From positions 1 to 37,786 of the forward strand of contig NZ_BBWU01000002.1 of assembly GCF_000974765.1 (NCBI RefSeq): 37,786 bases of DNA. Reading direction: 5' to 3'. Both the position numbers and the translations under genes were made by a program. The DNA is from Sphingomonas changbaiensis NBRC 104936 (GTDB lineage Bacteria; Pseudomonadota; Alphaproteobacteria; Sphingomonadales; Sphingomonadaceae). The notes below the pieces were generated by a model that worked only from the letters and a program-made list of their open reading frames with translations, was not told the origin of the DNA and ran no database searches. This document shows, piece after piece, positions 19,701 through 26,497 of this stretch (its first letter is position 1; each line of letters starts with the position of its first letter).

Positions 19701-21811
19701 CCGCCGCGGCCGGTGGTCGGGCTGAAAACATTGCTGAACCCGCCGGTGCCGTCGGCGCTGGCGGTCAGCGTGCCTTCGCCGGTCGAGAACGACGATGCGC
19801 CATTCACGATCGTAACGGTGCCGCCGGTGCCGTCCCGGACTGTCCCGCCATTGAAGGCCCCTCCGGCGCGGGCGGAGGCGGAAAGGTCGATGCCGTTGCC
19901 GGCGAAGATCGAGCTGCTTGCCTGGTTCGTGATCGAGATCGTGCCGCCCTGGGCGGCGCCCGCCGCCGAATCGCCGTCGGCGCCAAAGCCGCTGGCGCTG
20001 ATCCGCAGGAAACTGGCGTCAAGCTCGCTGCCGTGCAGGTTCAGGACGACGTCGCCGCCCGTCCCGTTGCCGCCCGAATTGAAACTGCCATAGCCGCCAC
20101 TGCCGTCCGCAAAGACCGTCAGTTGACCGGTGTTGATCAGGCCGCCGCCGGAGGCGGCGAGCGTGACCACGCCGCCGTGACCGTCGCCGGCAGACGCGAC
20201 CCCGCCATAGCCGGATTCGCCGCCGGTCCCGCTGGCATCGATGTTGAAGTTGCCGCCCGACAGGATCTGGCCGCCGCTCAGTGCGGATACGGCGACAGTG
20301 CCGCCGGTGCCGTTCGCCCCCGGTTGGGATGACCCGCTGCCGCCGTACGCGCTGCTGTTGAGATCGATGAAGTCGGCAGCGGTGATGATGCCGCCATTGG
20401 AGGCGATCAGCGACAGAGCGTGTCCGGTCGCCGCGCTCGCCGCACCATAGCCGGCCTCGTTTGCGCCGTCGGAGCGGCCAACCAGAGACAGGCTTTGCGC
20501 CTGGATCGTGCTGCCGCCGTCCGCGGTCACGCTGATCGCCGAGGCGCCGCTGCTTTCGGCCGCATCCTGGCTCAGCAGCACGTCGCCGCCCGCCGTGATA
20601 TTGCGGCCGGCCGATGCGGTCATCGTGATCGCGCCCGAATTGGCGAGCGCCTGCAGGTCGGTCGCAAAGCTGAGCGAGGAGGCGGACGTGTCGACGCTGA
20701 TGCTCTGCGCGGATGCGACCGTCTGGCCCCCGAAATCGCCGCCGGCGATGCGGATGTCGCCCTGGCTCGGCGATTGCGCCACGTCATTCGATACGCCGCT
20801 GCCGGTGGTCAGAATGATCTGCCCGTTGGCCGCAAGCTGCGCCTGCACCGCGGGCGCATAGCCGAGGCTGCCGGAGACGAGCATCGTCACCGCATCGTTC
20901 TTCGGCACCGCCATCAGATAGACGCGCCGCGCTGCGCCGGTCTGGCTGGCATCCCGCACTTCGGTCGTGCCGCTGTGGGTCAGCGTCGTCTCGCCGCCGG
21001 CGTTGACGTTGGAGCCGGTCTGGACCGCGATGTCGAACAGGCCGCCCGAGATCGGGATCGTGATGTCCGCGCTCTCGGCCGCGACCAGCGCGGCGCCGCC
21101 CTCGACATTCATGCTGCCGGCCTGGGTCACGCGCGGCGCGACCAGCGCGATATAGTTGCCGCTGGCGTTGATCTGCGCCCCGGGCATGATCGTCACGCTG
21201 GAGCGGCTGTCGACATCGCCGCGGAAGCGGATCGTGCCGGCCTGCGAGCTGCTGCTGTCATCGCCGAACAGGCCGCCCGAAATGTCGATATCGTTCGCGC
21301 TCAGCACCAGGCTGCCGACGTCGAAGCGGCTGGTCGCGCCGGCGATGATGCCGCCCGGCGAATAGAACCAGATGTTGCCGCCCGTGGTCGCGCCGTTGCC
21401 CAGATCGAGCTGGCTTTGGACGGTGCCGTCGAACCGGATCGCGCGGCTCGGATCCTCCGGGATCACGCGATTGAGGACCGTGTATTGGCCGACACCGATG
21501 TCGCCGTTGTTCTGGAAGACGAGCTCGTTGCCGGCGGGCAGGACGGTGATCGGGCCGCCCCCGGTCCCGCTGTCGTTCGGCGTCCAGTCGATCACCACCT
21601 GCGGCGTATTCGCGATCACACGGTCGCGCAGGCCGCCGGAGATGACGTTGCCCGGACTGAACGTCGCGTCGCCGGTGACGACGTTCGGCGTCGCCTGAAA
21701 CGCCTGCTGGCCGAAGGCGGGGGTCGCCATCGCCGCGGCAACGGCGCATCCGGCGAGCAGCCGCGCACGACGGCTGCGGAGCAACAGGGCGGGGTTCATC
21801 GACGCGATCAT
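13793..21811 (-). CDS. TpsA: giant filamentous-haemagglutinin-like exoprotein
   Basis: The 2672-residue protein is the secreted partner of a two-partner (type Vb) secretion pair. A signal peptide ends near G34 (ATPAFG/QQ). A TPS domain follows (about 35-290), with FYSPGGIIAG in the place of the usual NPNGI. Residues about 470-1270 form a degenerate glycine-rich array with repeated GGxGG blocks. Residues about 1500-2400 are beta-helix repeats (GAITLxSGG, GDLxLxTxxG). Two matching C-x5-C motifs occur, C1641-C1647 and C2581-C2587, the latter before a proline-rich tail. I infer a surface fibre or adhesin. ATG at 21811 is preceded by GGAGG and starts three bases after the tpsB stop; an ATG four codons later is the alternative. 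Confidence 0.93.
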   Translation of the reverse strand: MIASMNPALLLRSRRARLLAGCAVAAAMATPAFGQQAFQATPNVVTGDATFSPGNVISGGLRDRVIANTPQVVIDWTPNDSGTGGGPITVLPAGNELVFQNNGDIGVGQYTVLNRVIPEDPSRAIRFDGTVQSQLDLGNGATTGGNIWFYSPGGIIAGATSRFDVGSLVLSANDIDISGGLFGDDSSSSQAGTIRFRGDVDSRSSVTIMPGAQINASGNYIALVAPRVTQAGSMNVEGGAALVAAESADITIPISGGLFDIAVQTGSNVNAGGETTLTHSGTTEVRDASQTGAARRVYLMAVPKNDAVTMLVSGSLGYAPAVQAQLAANGQIILTTGSGVSNDVAQSPSQGDIRIAGGDFGGQTVASAQSISVDTSASSLSFATDLQALANSGAITMTASAGRNITAGGDVLLSQDAAESSGASAISVTADGGSTIQAQSLSLVGRSDGANEAGYGAASAATGHALSLIASNGGIITAADFIDLNSSAYGGSGSSQPGANGTGGTVAVSALSGGQILSGGNFNIDASGTGGESGYGGVASAGDGHGGVVTLAASGGGLINTGQLTVFADGSGGYGSFNSGGNGTGGDVVLNLHGSELDASFLRISASGFGADGDSAAGAAQGGTISITNQASSSIFAGNGIDLSASARAGGAFNGGTVRDGTGGTVTIVNGASSFSTGEGTLTASADGTGGFSNVFSPTTGRGGTISITVNSADPNNVESSFFASGIDLSANGSVSRPLDLRASVPHGNSGIGVGGSVLLSLTGGPVSTGDINLSASGSGGNGSYDTAAGAGFGGRAELSINGGTLTAGTVSIIADAFGGDGAFGESGYGGAGAGGTAGVGTNPFGVGSGAYLTGIGGSLSADTVRLSAEATGGFGGDGQTFGSSPVDAASGGAATGGTAQVATGGVSFSVGELSVSAAATGGDGGTVDYSNFFGDVQTANAGHGGAATGGIAGIAVTGGTHSFGSVNAGANGTGGLAGLVLAAGEGSFDPAASGRGGNGGDGAGGNASIIFTNAVVNGQPELTAEATGNAQSGGSGAAGGNGGAATGGLALVRFDGGTADLFTINADSYANGGFGGPAARLDGGNGGGATGGAARFEASNGAVVNVADSGQFRPFVLDASAVSGGGGDGGSFADSGLGGKGGSAASAFGGTASVLVDGGAVATIPGLGGIENSPPVLIASARSGFGGSGGTGSAQGNSGGIGGNGGSASAGLATIGITGGQAIFGDLFTDASAQRGFGGSGGQGAPDSATGIVTTAASGSNGSGFGGRLELQVADGPAGQAGAFKAGNFSTDLTGGDVDGSLLIADTGINGQGGIHLGSLYAVSFSNAPNTTETSSDYDIQSSARAIEVDGDVNLTANGDVRFSFQGTGGLASGTSIDVLSLTRGISITNSSPANTLSASLSAPSLSLHTNNGDIDAQAGTLLASTGSIDIGAFGGRANVAKALATEAINITGFDGVTVGSLAAGNSETAGSIFIGAGAGEGFVPADAVVTGTVTSTGDISIYAGTDATVQSGAQVIADRGLTIATGDDIIIGSGALVRAANNPPPETGYGATDPLEQASQLRLMAGHINTGEPVDGNVASILIDGTVEAPNRTLFMSAGAVQASSTTALTAGNLYVRLNTIPVGDQVPSNDGGQLTGLCLEGSVCLGTTHVSGIVRIGESEFEPINLRLNGGIDGTDVLLRARSVDLGQAGVANLIRASDSLTVESLNENLTLNGPLTITGGSNVARVASFHSIDGAAAQVNAPGTLDLFAGNNVTLGGIDAATIRTVDFDDAVVNDSGITAPGTIAVGRIVSGSPLDLVAGKNIALDSFAATGRATLSATSGTINVATDASASGITATAQAVTLNGLDGLNVSATTATAGDLTLVTKAGALRLSDATASGAITLRSGGTVSFDKIAAAGALTIDAGGDVTSFYGGSGGSVSITTPGKLDVSLGLVANAGPMSISADAGIHAAELHTTGALSLLAANGAIQTDGATQASDVVAIGRSIGLVNDDGLGISKAVATDGGIGLSSGTGLLKLGSLSATGDISLQGQGSVTFDTIAAGGQLTIEPFATVTGGNATAARISVESNGAISAQAFTATAGDISLNARNGLSVGTVSSTGTATLKSGSGPLVVTNDLVVGDDLILAAPSLDITAQNGLKVLQADATAGDLKLTTVAGTLAVGTSTATGAITLASGGAVTANSLKSGSGVIDISGAQGVTVGTIASGGAVTLASGNGTITVSSDLTAAGPIQAMGQSVNLTAQGDLALTKAVASGGDLSLHGVNGGLALGDVSATGALTATTPGLIAVNGTVTGGTIALRSNDIAIGSTAQLGSKTQTTALTLTGTTDRMFIGDAPSGTGYRLDNTELGRIASQGDINFASAPTSATGTAFSFVDPAAANVVLGSLTFDGGQLGSNGTLLISSPRAIGIVGNLQFRNIGAGQTVTLRSASDIALAAESGLVTLKNPPGGLSGTLRLEAQQVQALSTKARTEITGLDLNAVKQRLGTNDQLENDGGYFQAGQIVVRIGRLAFIQNSGANGTDPNAKRGFTANSFRIETTGDQPAQLVLNGQVGTVTGAGLINAVNVSGSFDTGSSFNGCTPGTLCGVAPPPPGPPPETVAPVFSASRDQIEDDRKEDQKEQSLQTSQSRPTPLIQILSVPTSRFDPLIDQPVTGAGNEDLWLTPISPQQP

Positions 21812-21814
21812 GGC

Positions 21815-23557
21815 TCAACGCCTCCAGGGCAGGAGCTTGGTGGACAGGGTCACGAGCAGGCGGACGTCGCGCTCCTTCTGGAGCGGGGTGCGGTTCAGCG
21901 GCGCGGCGAGGGCGACGTCCAGGCGGGCGCGCTGGCCCCAGGCGGCGCGCACGCCGCCGCCGACCGACCAGAGCCGCTGCGGATCGTCGACCAGCGACAC
22001 ATGGTTCCAGACGACGCCGAGGTCGGCAAAGGCATAGGGCTGGAAGGCAAAGCCGTCGATCGTGCGCGGCAGCAGCGATCCGATCCTCACCTCGCTCTGG
22101 AAGCCCAGGCCGCTATCGCCGGTCAGTGCGCCGGGATCATAGCCGCGGCCCGCGGTGAAATTGCCGACCGAGAATTGCTCGTAGGAGACGAGGCTGTTCG
22201 GTGCATATTGCGCGCGCGGCGCGACGCTGAAGGTCAGGTTCGGCCGCGGGCGGAACTCGACCAGGCCGGTCGCTCGCGCCACAAACGCGGTCGGATCGGC
22301 CGCCGACCGGCTGAGCAGGCAGAGCTGGCGCGGCTGACACCGTTCGCTTGCGTTGAAGTCGATGCCCTGGCGCAGCTCCAGGCCGCCGGCGATGCGCCAG
22401 CGCGGCTGGGCGAGCGAAAAGCCGCCGGTGCTGGCGACCGAGCGTGGATCGACGCTGTCATAGTCGAGCCGGGCATAGAGCACGCGGATATGGTCGCGCG
22501 TCAGTGCCGTCCTGTTGAAGTCGACATTCTGGTTGACGACGTTGAGGCCGAAGCTTCCGAACAGGTTCTGCGTCTGCGCGCGGACGAACGGATAGCTGAC
22601 CTCCGCAAAGGCGGAGAGCGTGCGCGCGTCGATATCGAGCGGCGGCGTCAGGCCCGGATGCGTCCAGGCATAACTGACGTCCCCGGACAAGGTCAGGCCC
22701 TCGCCGCCGATCTTGAAGCTGTGGCCGCCCTCAATCACCTGCTGCTCGTCGAAATCGGCGGTGGTGAAGAAGCTGAGGGTCGTCCGGTCGCCAAGACCCG
22801 TCAGGCCGTTCAGCTGAACGCGCGCCAGCCCGCCCCAGCGTCCGGCCGATCGCGAGCCCAGATTCTGCACGAACGCGTCGGCTTCGACCGGAATGCGGGT
22901 GACGGTCACTTCGCCGATCACCTCGCCCGGCGCGGCGTTTGCCGGGCGTAGGATCAGGCGCACGTCCAGCCCCGGAATGTCGCGGGCGAGCAGCAGGTAG
23001 CGCTCGGCCTGCCGGATATTGAACACGTCCTGGTTCTCGATGTGCTTCAGGTAATCGGCGATCAGGGCTTCCGAACGACCGGTTTCGCCGCGCACCTGCA
23101 CGCCGACCAGCTTCGCGATCAGCGCATCGAAGCGGATCACGCCGTTCTCGATCCGCTGCGGCGGCACCTGGACGGCGGCAAGATAGCCTTCGCCGCGCAG
23201 GATCGTCGCCGCCCGGTCGCGGATCTGGCAGATTTCGGCGACGGACACAGTCTTGCCGACCAGATCGGCATAGGCGGGGCGAAGCAGGTCGGCCGGCACC
23301 GAACGCAGACCGCCGAACTGCACCTCGTGCAGCTCGAACGTGATGTCCTTGTATTTGGGATCGGCGAGCGGGCAGGGCGCGCGCTCGAAATCGCTTTCGA
23401 CGGTGACGCCGGGCGTCGTTGCGCGCGGCGCCGGCGCGGGGCGGGCGCGTTCGATCTCTTCGCGAGTCGTGCCGGTCGGCGGAATCGACTGTGCCATTGC
23501 CGGAAACCAGGCAGCCGAAAGACTCAACGCCGCAATTACATTGCGCACCCGACGCAT
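21815..23557 (-). CDS. TpsB: ShlB/FhaC/HecB family outer-membrane transporter
   Basis: The 580-residue protein is the outer-membrane translocator for the adjacent TpsA. A signal peptide ends near AMA/QS (about 22). A proline-rich linker follows, then POTRA-type domains (about 75-235: ITFELHEVQFGG..., then EGYLAAVQVPPQRIENGVI). The rest is a 16-strand Omp85-type barrel with GRGYDPG, which fits the conserved loop motif that enters the pore in FhaC. Barrel-like alternating strands continue to the end. The start ATG has GGGGGG upstream. A gap of 193 bases separates it from the FecR-like gene, and it is three bases from tpsA, so the two tps genes are surely one operon. Confidence 0.94.
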   Translation of the reverse strand: MRRVRNVIAALSLSAAWFPAMAQSIPPTGTTREEIERARPAPAPRATTPGVTVESDFERAPCPLADPKYKDITFELHEVQFGGLRSVPADLLRPAYADLVGKTVSVAEICQIRDRAATILRGEGYLAAVQVPPQRIENGVIRFDALIAKLVGVQVRGETGRSEALIADYLKHIENQDVFNIRQAERYLLLARDIPGLDVRLILRPANAAPGEVIGEVTVTRIPVEADAFVQNLGSRSAGRWGGLARVQLNGLTGLGDRTTLSFFTTADFDEQQVIEGGHSFKIGGEGLTLSGDVSYAWTHPGLTPPLDIDARTLSAFAEVSYPFVRAQTQNLFGSFGLNVVNQNVDFNRTALTRDHIRVLYARLDYDSVDPRSVASTGGFSLAQPRWRIAGGLELRQGIDFNASERCQPRQLCLLSRSAADPTAFVARATGLVEFRPRPNLTFSVAPRAQYAPNSLVSYEQFSVGNFTAGRGYDPGALTGDSGLGFQSEVRIGSLLPRTIDGFAFQPYAFADLGVVWNHVSLVDDPQRLWSVGGGVRAAWGQRARLDVALAAPLNRTPLQKERDVRLLVTLSTKLLPWRR

Positions 23558-23714
23558 GAATGCCCCCCAAAATCATTCTGCCCGATCAGGCGCTTGCTAC
23601 GCTCTGCTGCGGGTGCGGCGTTCGCGTCCCCCCGAATGCCGCATGCCTGACGCGATTCGTCATGGCCTCTTGTCGAAGACGAGCTACCACTCGTCCCCTT
23701 TTGCTTCAACCATT

Positions 23715-23744
23715 TGCCCCGCGTGCCGGTCGCACGAAGGGGCA
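23715..23744 (-). terminator. possible hairpin between FecR-like gene and tpsB
   Basis: TGCCCC at 23715-23720 pairs with GGGGCA at 23739-23744, and inside it CGTGC pairs with GCACG, giving an interrupted stem of about eleven pairs. It begins a few bases past the FecR-like gene stop (reading leftward). There is no T-run after it on the minus strand, so it may only attenuate transcription or act as a processing site before tpsB. The remaining 193-base gap shows no gene. Confidence 0.4.
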
Positions 23745-23750
23745 GTTTCG

Positions 23751-24488
23751 TCACCCGGCGTTGCCGCCGGCCGACGTCGTTGCGATCAGCAGGTCGAGCT
23801 GCGTATTGCAGCCTTTGGCGATCAGCTGCGAGGCCGTGTCCTCGATATTCGACGGCATCGGCACGGTCACGACCTTGATCTTGGCCGGTGCCATCCCGTC
23901 GGTCACGATCGTATATTCGGCGCCATTGGTGACGGGGACCGATTTCGGCCAATCGGCGACAGTCGCGCCGGCCGGCAGGTTGACCGCGCCCGACGCGCCT
24001 GCGCCGGTGATCTTCACGTCTGCGGCCTTGGCGCCCGATACGCGCCAGACGCGGACCGTCGCGGGATCGGCGACGCACATGGTGCCGCTCTTGCTCAGGT
24101 CGACGAACCACAGGTTGGGACTGCGCGTGTCCATCGTCGGCAGGCCGCCGCGCACCGCTCCGCCTCGCCGCTCGGACGCGCTGTTGGTCTTCAGGATTTG
24201 CGACGCAACCTGTGTCGCGCCGGCACGCGTTCCGTTGGAGACCGCAGCGAAGGTGCCCGGTCCGCTGACCGTGCGCGTGCCGCGCGCATCGAGCAGCACC
24301 AGCGTATCGCCCGGCTTCAGCACCAGCTGTGCCGAGTCGGCCAACTGCTTGCCCACAGGATAGGCCCGTGCCGAAGGCCCGACCGCGCGGACCACCACCG
24401 GCCCCGCGAATGCCGTTCCCGCCAGAGCCGCCGTGAGCGCGGCCGCGGCGAATCCTCGCGCCATCCTCTTCTTGCTAGCCCAGATCAT
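23751..24488 (-). CDS. FecR-like periplasmic protein
   Basis: The 245-residue product has a Sec signal peptide (cleavage near AFA/GP, residue 28) and no other membrane segment. Its first 100 mature residues read like the FecR beta domain: VVRAVGPSARAYPVGKQL, then a VLKPGDTLVLLDARGTRTV strand pair and GPGTFA. The C-terminal half (WRVSGAKAADVKI...) is Ig-like and not recognised. FecR-family domains typically relay envelope signals, but no sigma factor or TonB gene is nearby. ATG at 24488 has a GGGAGGCAG site and overlaps the cyclase gene end by 14 bases; a start further upstream at 24554 would hide the signal peptide. Context suggests a periplasmic partner of the CHASE2 cyclase or the Tps pair. 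Confidence 0.75.
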   Translation of the reverse strand: MIWASKKRMARGFAAAALTAALAGTAFAGPVVVRAVGPSARAYPVGKQLADSAQLVLKPGDTLVLLDARGTRTVSGPGTFAAVSNGTRAGATQVASQILKTNSASERRGGAVRGGLPTMDTRSPNLWFVDLSKSGTMCVADPATVRVWRVSGAKAADVKITGAGASGAVNLPAGATVADWPKSVPVTNGAEYTIVTDGMAPAKIKVVTVPMPSNIEDTASQLIAKGCNTQLDLLIATTSAGGNAG

Positions 24489-26490
24489 AACTGCCTCCCG
24501 GTTCGATATGCTGCAGACGATACACCAAGTTCGCCAGCGCTGCATCGCGAACATTGGTTAGCGCCAGGGATTCGAGCTCGTCGAAGGCCGATTCATCGCC
24601 GGCATCGATCCGCTCGAGCAGCTTTGCCAGATACGCGCGCTCTTCCGCTGTGGATTCCGGCACAGGTTCGAAAATTTCGACCGGGGTCGAGCGGCCACGC
24701 AGGGTGATCCGGCCCAGCGGCCGCCACCAGTCGAGCCCGGAGCGCTCGACCGCGGCCCTGCTGGCCAGCACTTTGGTGTTGAGCGGCTTGTTCGCGGATT
24801 CGAGCCGCGCCGCGGTGTTCATGCTGTCGCCAAGCGCGGTGTACTGGATACGTCCTTCGCCGCCGAAATTGCCTACGATCGCTTCGCCCCAGTGCAGGCC
24901 GACGCGGGTGCGGCCGATCGCCGGCACGCCCTCCGGCACGTCCTTGCGGAACGCCTCGCCCGCTTCGTACATCGCCCAGGCGGCGCGGGCGGCGCGCTCG
25001 CCATCGTCGGGACGGGAAATCGGCGCCCCCCAGAACGCGACCACCGCGTCGCCGACGAATTTGTCGATCGTGCCGCCATAGCGCAGCACCGTCTCGCTGA
25101 GCGTGTCGAGATATTTGTTGAGCAGGAACGCGACCATTTCCGGCTCGATCGCGTGGCTGAGCTTGGTGAAGCCTTCCAGGTCTGTGAAAACGACGAAAAT
25201 CTCGCGTTTTTCGCCGTGCAGGGCGAGGCGGTCCGGATCGCGCAGGATCTCGCTGGCGATGTCGCGCGGCAGATATTTGCCGAGCGCGGACTGGGCGAAG
25301 CGGCGCTGCTGCGAGCCGACCGCGCGCGCCGTCGCGCCCACCGACGAATAAGCGAGCAGCCAGCCGATGCCCCAACCGAACGCCGGGAGATATTGCGTGT
25401 CGATGCCGTGCCATTGAAGGTAAAAGGGCAGGGCGACGAAGAAGATCGCCTGTCCCACCATCAGCACAGCCATCCGCCACGGCCGCGCGTCGAGCAGTGC
25501 CGTAAGCGTGCCGGCGATGATGACCAGCAACGCCACCGCCCAGGTCGAGCCCGGCGGGATGCCGCTATATTGGACGCCGTCGAGCAGCTGGGCCAGCATT
25601 GTCGCGTGCACTTCCAGCCCGATCGTTCGTTCGCCGGTGATCTTCTTCATCGGCGTCTCGAACAGGTCGAGGTCGAGCAGGTCGCCGCCGATCAGCACAT
25701 AGCGGCCCTTCACCTGATCGGTCATCAGTGCCGCCGTGTCGGGATTGGCAATGAGGTCGATCGGCAGCTTCGAGAATACAGGCCGATCCTGATACGCCGG
25801 CAGGCGGAACCGCACGCCGCGGTGATAATCGTCGAAATTGTCCGCGGCCCCGGTCACTGCCCGCGCCAGCAGCGGCGGCAGCGTCTTTGGCTGCTTTGGC
25901 CAATTGCGGACCACGCCGTCATTATCGGTCTCGATCTCTATGCTCGTCGGGTGGACCGCGGTCGTCCGGATCTTGCTCTGGAAATCGCGGAGGAAATCCT
26001 CCTGCCGCTGCTCGATAAAGCGCCCGTTCGTCGCCGCGCTGGTAAAAGCGAGATAGGTCGGCGTCTTCATGCTCCGGAAGGCGTCGACCAGATAATCGTC
26101 ATTAGGCGTGGGCTGGTCGACGATGATGTCGATCGCGATCGCCTTCGCGCCCATCTTGTCGAGATTGCGCAGCGCGTCCGCCAGAATCTTGCGGTCGAGC
26201 GGAGAGCGGACCTGAGTGTTGATCAGCGTATCGTCGGTGTAGGTGACGAGCAGGATGCGCGGGTCCTGCTCCGCGCGATCCGTCGTCAGCATCAGCCGGA
26301 AATCGTAAAGCGCGCGCTCGGCATCGGAAATCAGCGGCACTTCCCAGCTGAACCGGGCGACCAGCACGCCGATCAGCAGGACCAGCGCCGATGCGATCAG
26401 CCGCGGCGCGCCGACCTGGCGAACGATCCGCGCCGTTCGTTTTGACAAGGGCTGGGCCGCTCTCCCGGCGGCTGGGTCAGCTTCGCTCAA
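24475..26490 (-). CDS. CHASE2-domain class III adenylate cyclase
   Basis: The 671-residue membrane receptor has a short cytoplasmic start, TM1 (about 31-47), a periplasmic CHASE2 sensor (about 50-310, with RILLVTYTDDT and AKAIAIDIIVDQP), three further TMs (about 316-388), and a class III nucleotide cyclase domain (about 428-605). Metal ligands D437 (FTDLEGF) and D481 (FVGDAVVAFWG) are present. The purine-selecting pair is K477 and T551, which indicates ATP, and the transition-state residues N558 and R562 (NTAARLES) are intact. It should therefore make cAMP in response to an extracytoplasmic cue. The gene begins seven bases after the CHAT gene stop and overlaps the FecR-like gene, so all three are one transcript. 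Confidence 0.93.
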   Translation of the reverse strand: MSEADPAAGRAAQPLSKRTARIVRQVGAPRLIASALVLLIGVLVARFSWEVPLISDAERALYDFRLMLTTDRAEQDPRILLVTYTDDTLINTQVRSPLDRKILADALRNLDKMGAKAIAIDIIVDQPTPNDDYLVDAFRSMKTPTYLAFTSAATNGRFIEQRQEDFLRDFQSKIRTTAVHPTSIEIETDNDGVVRNWPKQPKTLPPLLARAVTGAADNFDDYHRGVRFRLPAYQDRPVFSKLPIDLIANPDTAALMTDQVKGRYVLIGGDLLDLDLFETPMKKITGERTIGLEVHATMLAQLLDGVQYSGIPPGSTWAVALLVIIAGTLTALLDARPWRMAVLMVGQAIFFVALPFYLQWHGIDTQYLPAFGWGIGWLLAYSSVGATARAVGSQQRRFAQSALGKYLPRDIASEILRDPDRLALHGEKREIFVVFTDLEGFTKLSHAIEPEMVAFLLNKYLDTLSETVLRYGGTIDKFVGDAVVAFWGAPISRPDDGERAARAAWAMYEAGEAFRKDVPEGVPAIGRTRVGLHWGEAIVGNFGGEGRIQYTALGDSMNTAARLESANKPLNTKVLASRAAVERSGLDWWRPLGRITLRGRSTPVEIFEPVPESTAEERAYLAKLLERIDAGDESAFDELESLALTNVRDAALANLVYRLQHIEPGGSYDLG

Positions 26491-26497
26491 GGCTCGA

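Noticed and set aside
17990-20400. Glycine-rich TpsA region as a separate PE_PGRS- or collagen-like gene
   Set aside because: The frame is continuous from the TPS signal peptide through to the C-terminus, with no internal start context or break.
20420-22951. 843-codon open frame on the plus strand
   Set aside because: It is antisense to the well-supported tpsA and tpsB genes. Its product is Arg/Ala/Asp-rich with no domain, as expected from the reverse strand of GC-rich coding sequence.
23678-23695. Hairpin GACGAG/CTCGTC with a following T-run on the plus strand
   Set aside because: The T-run would suit a rightward transcript, but no rightward gene ends there. It is probably chance.
24892-26445. 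517-codon open frame on the plus strand
   Set aside because: It is antisense to the CHASE2 adenylate cyclase and rich in Arg, Gln and His with no recognisable fold.
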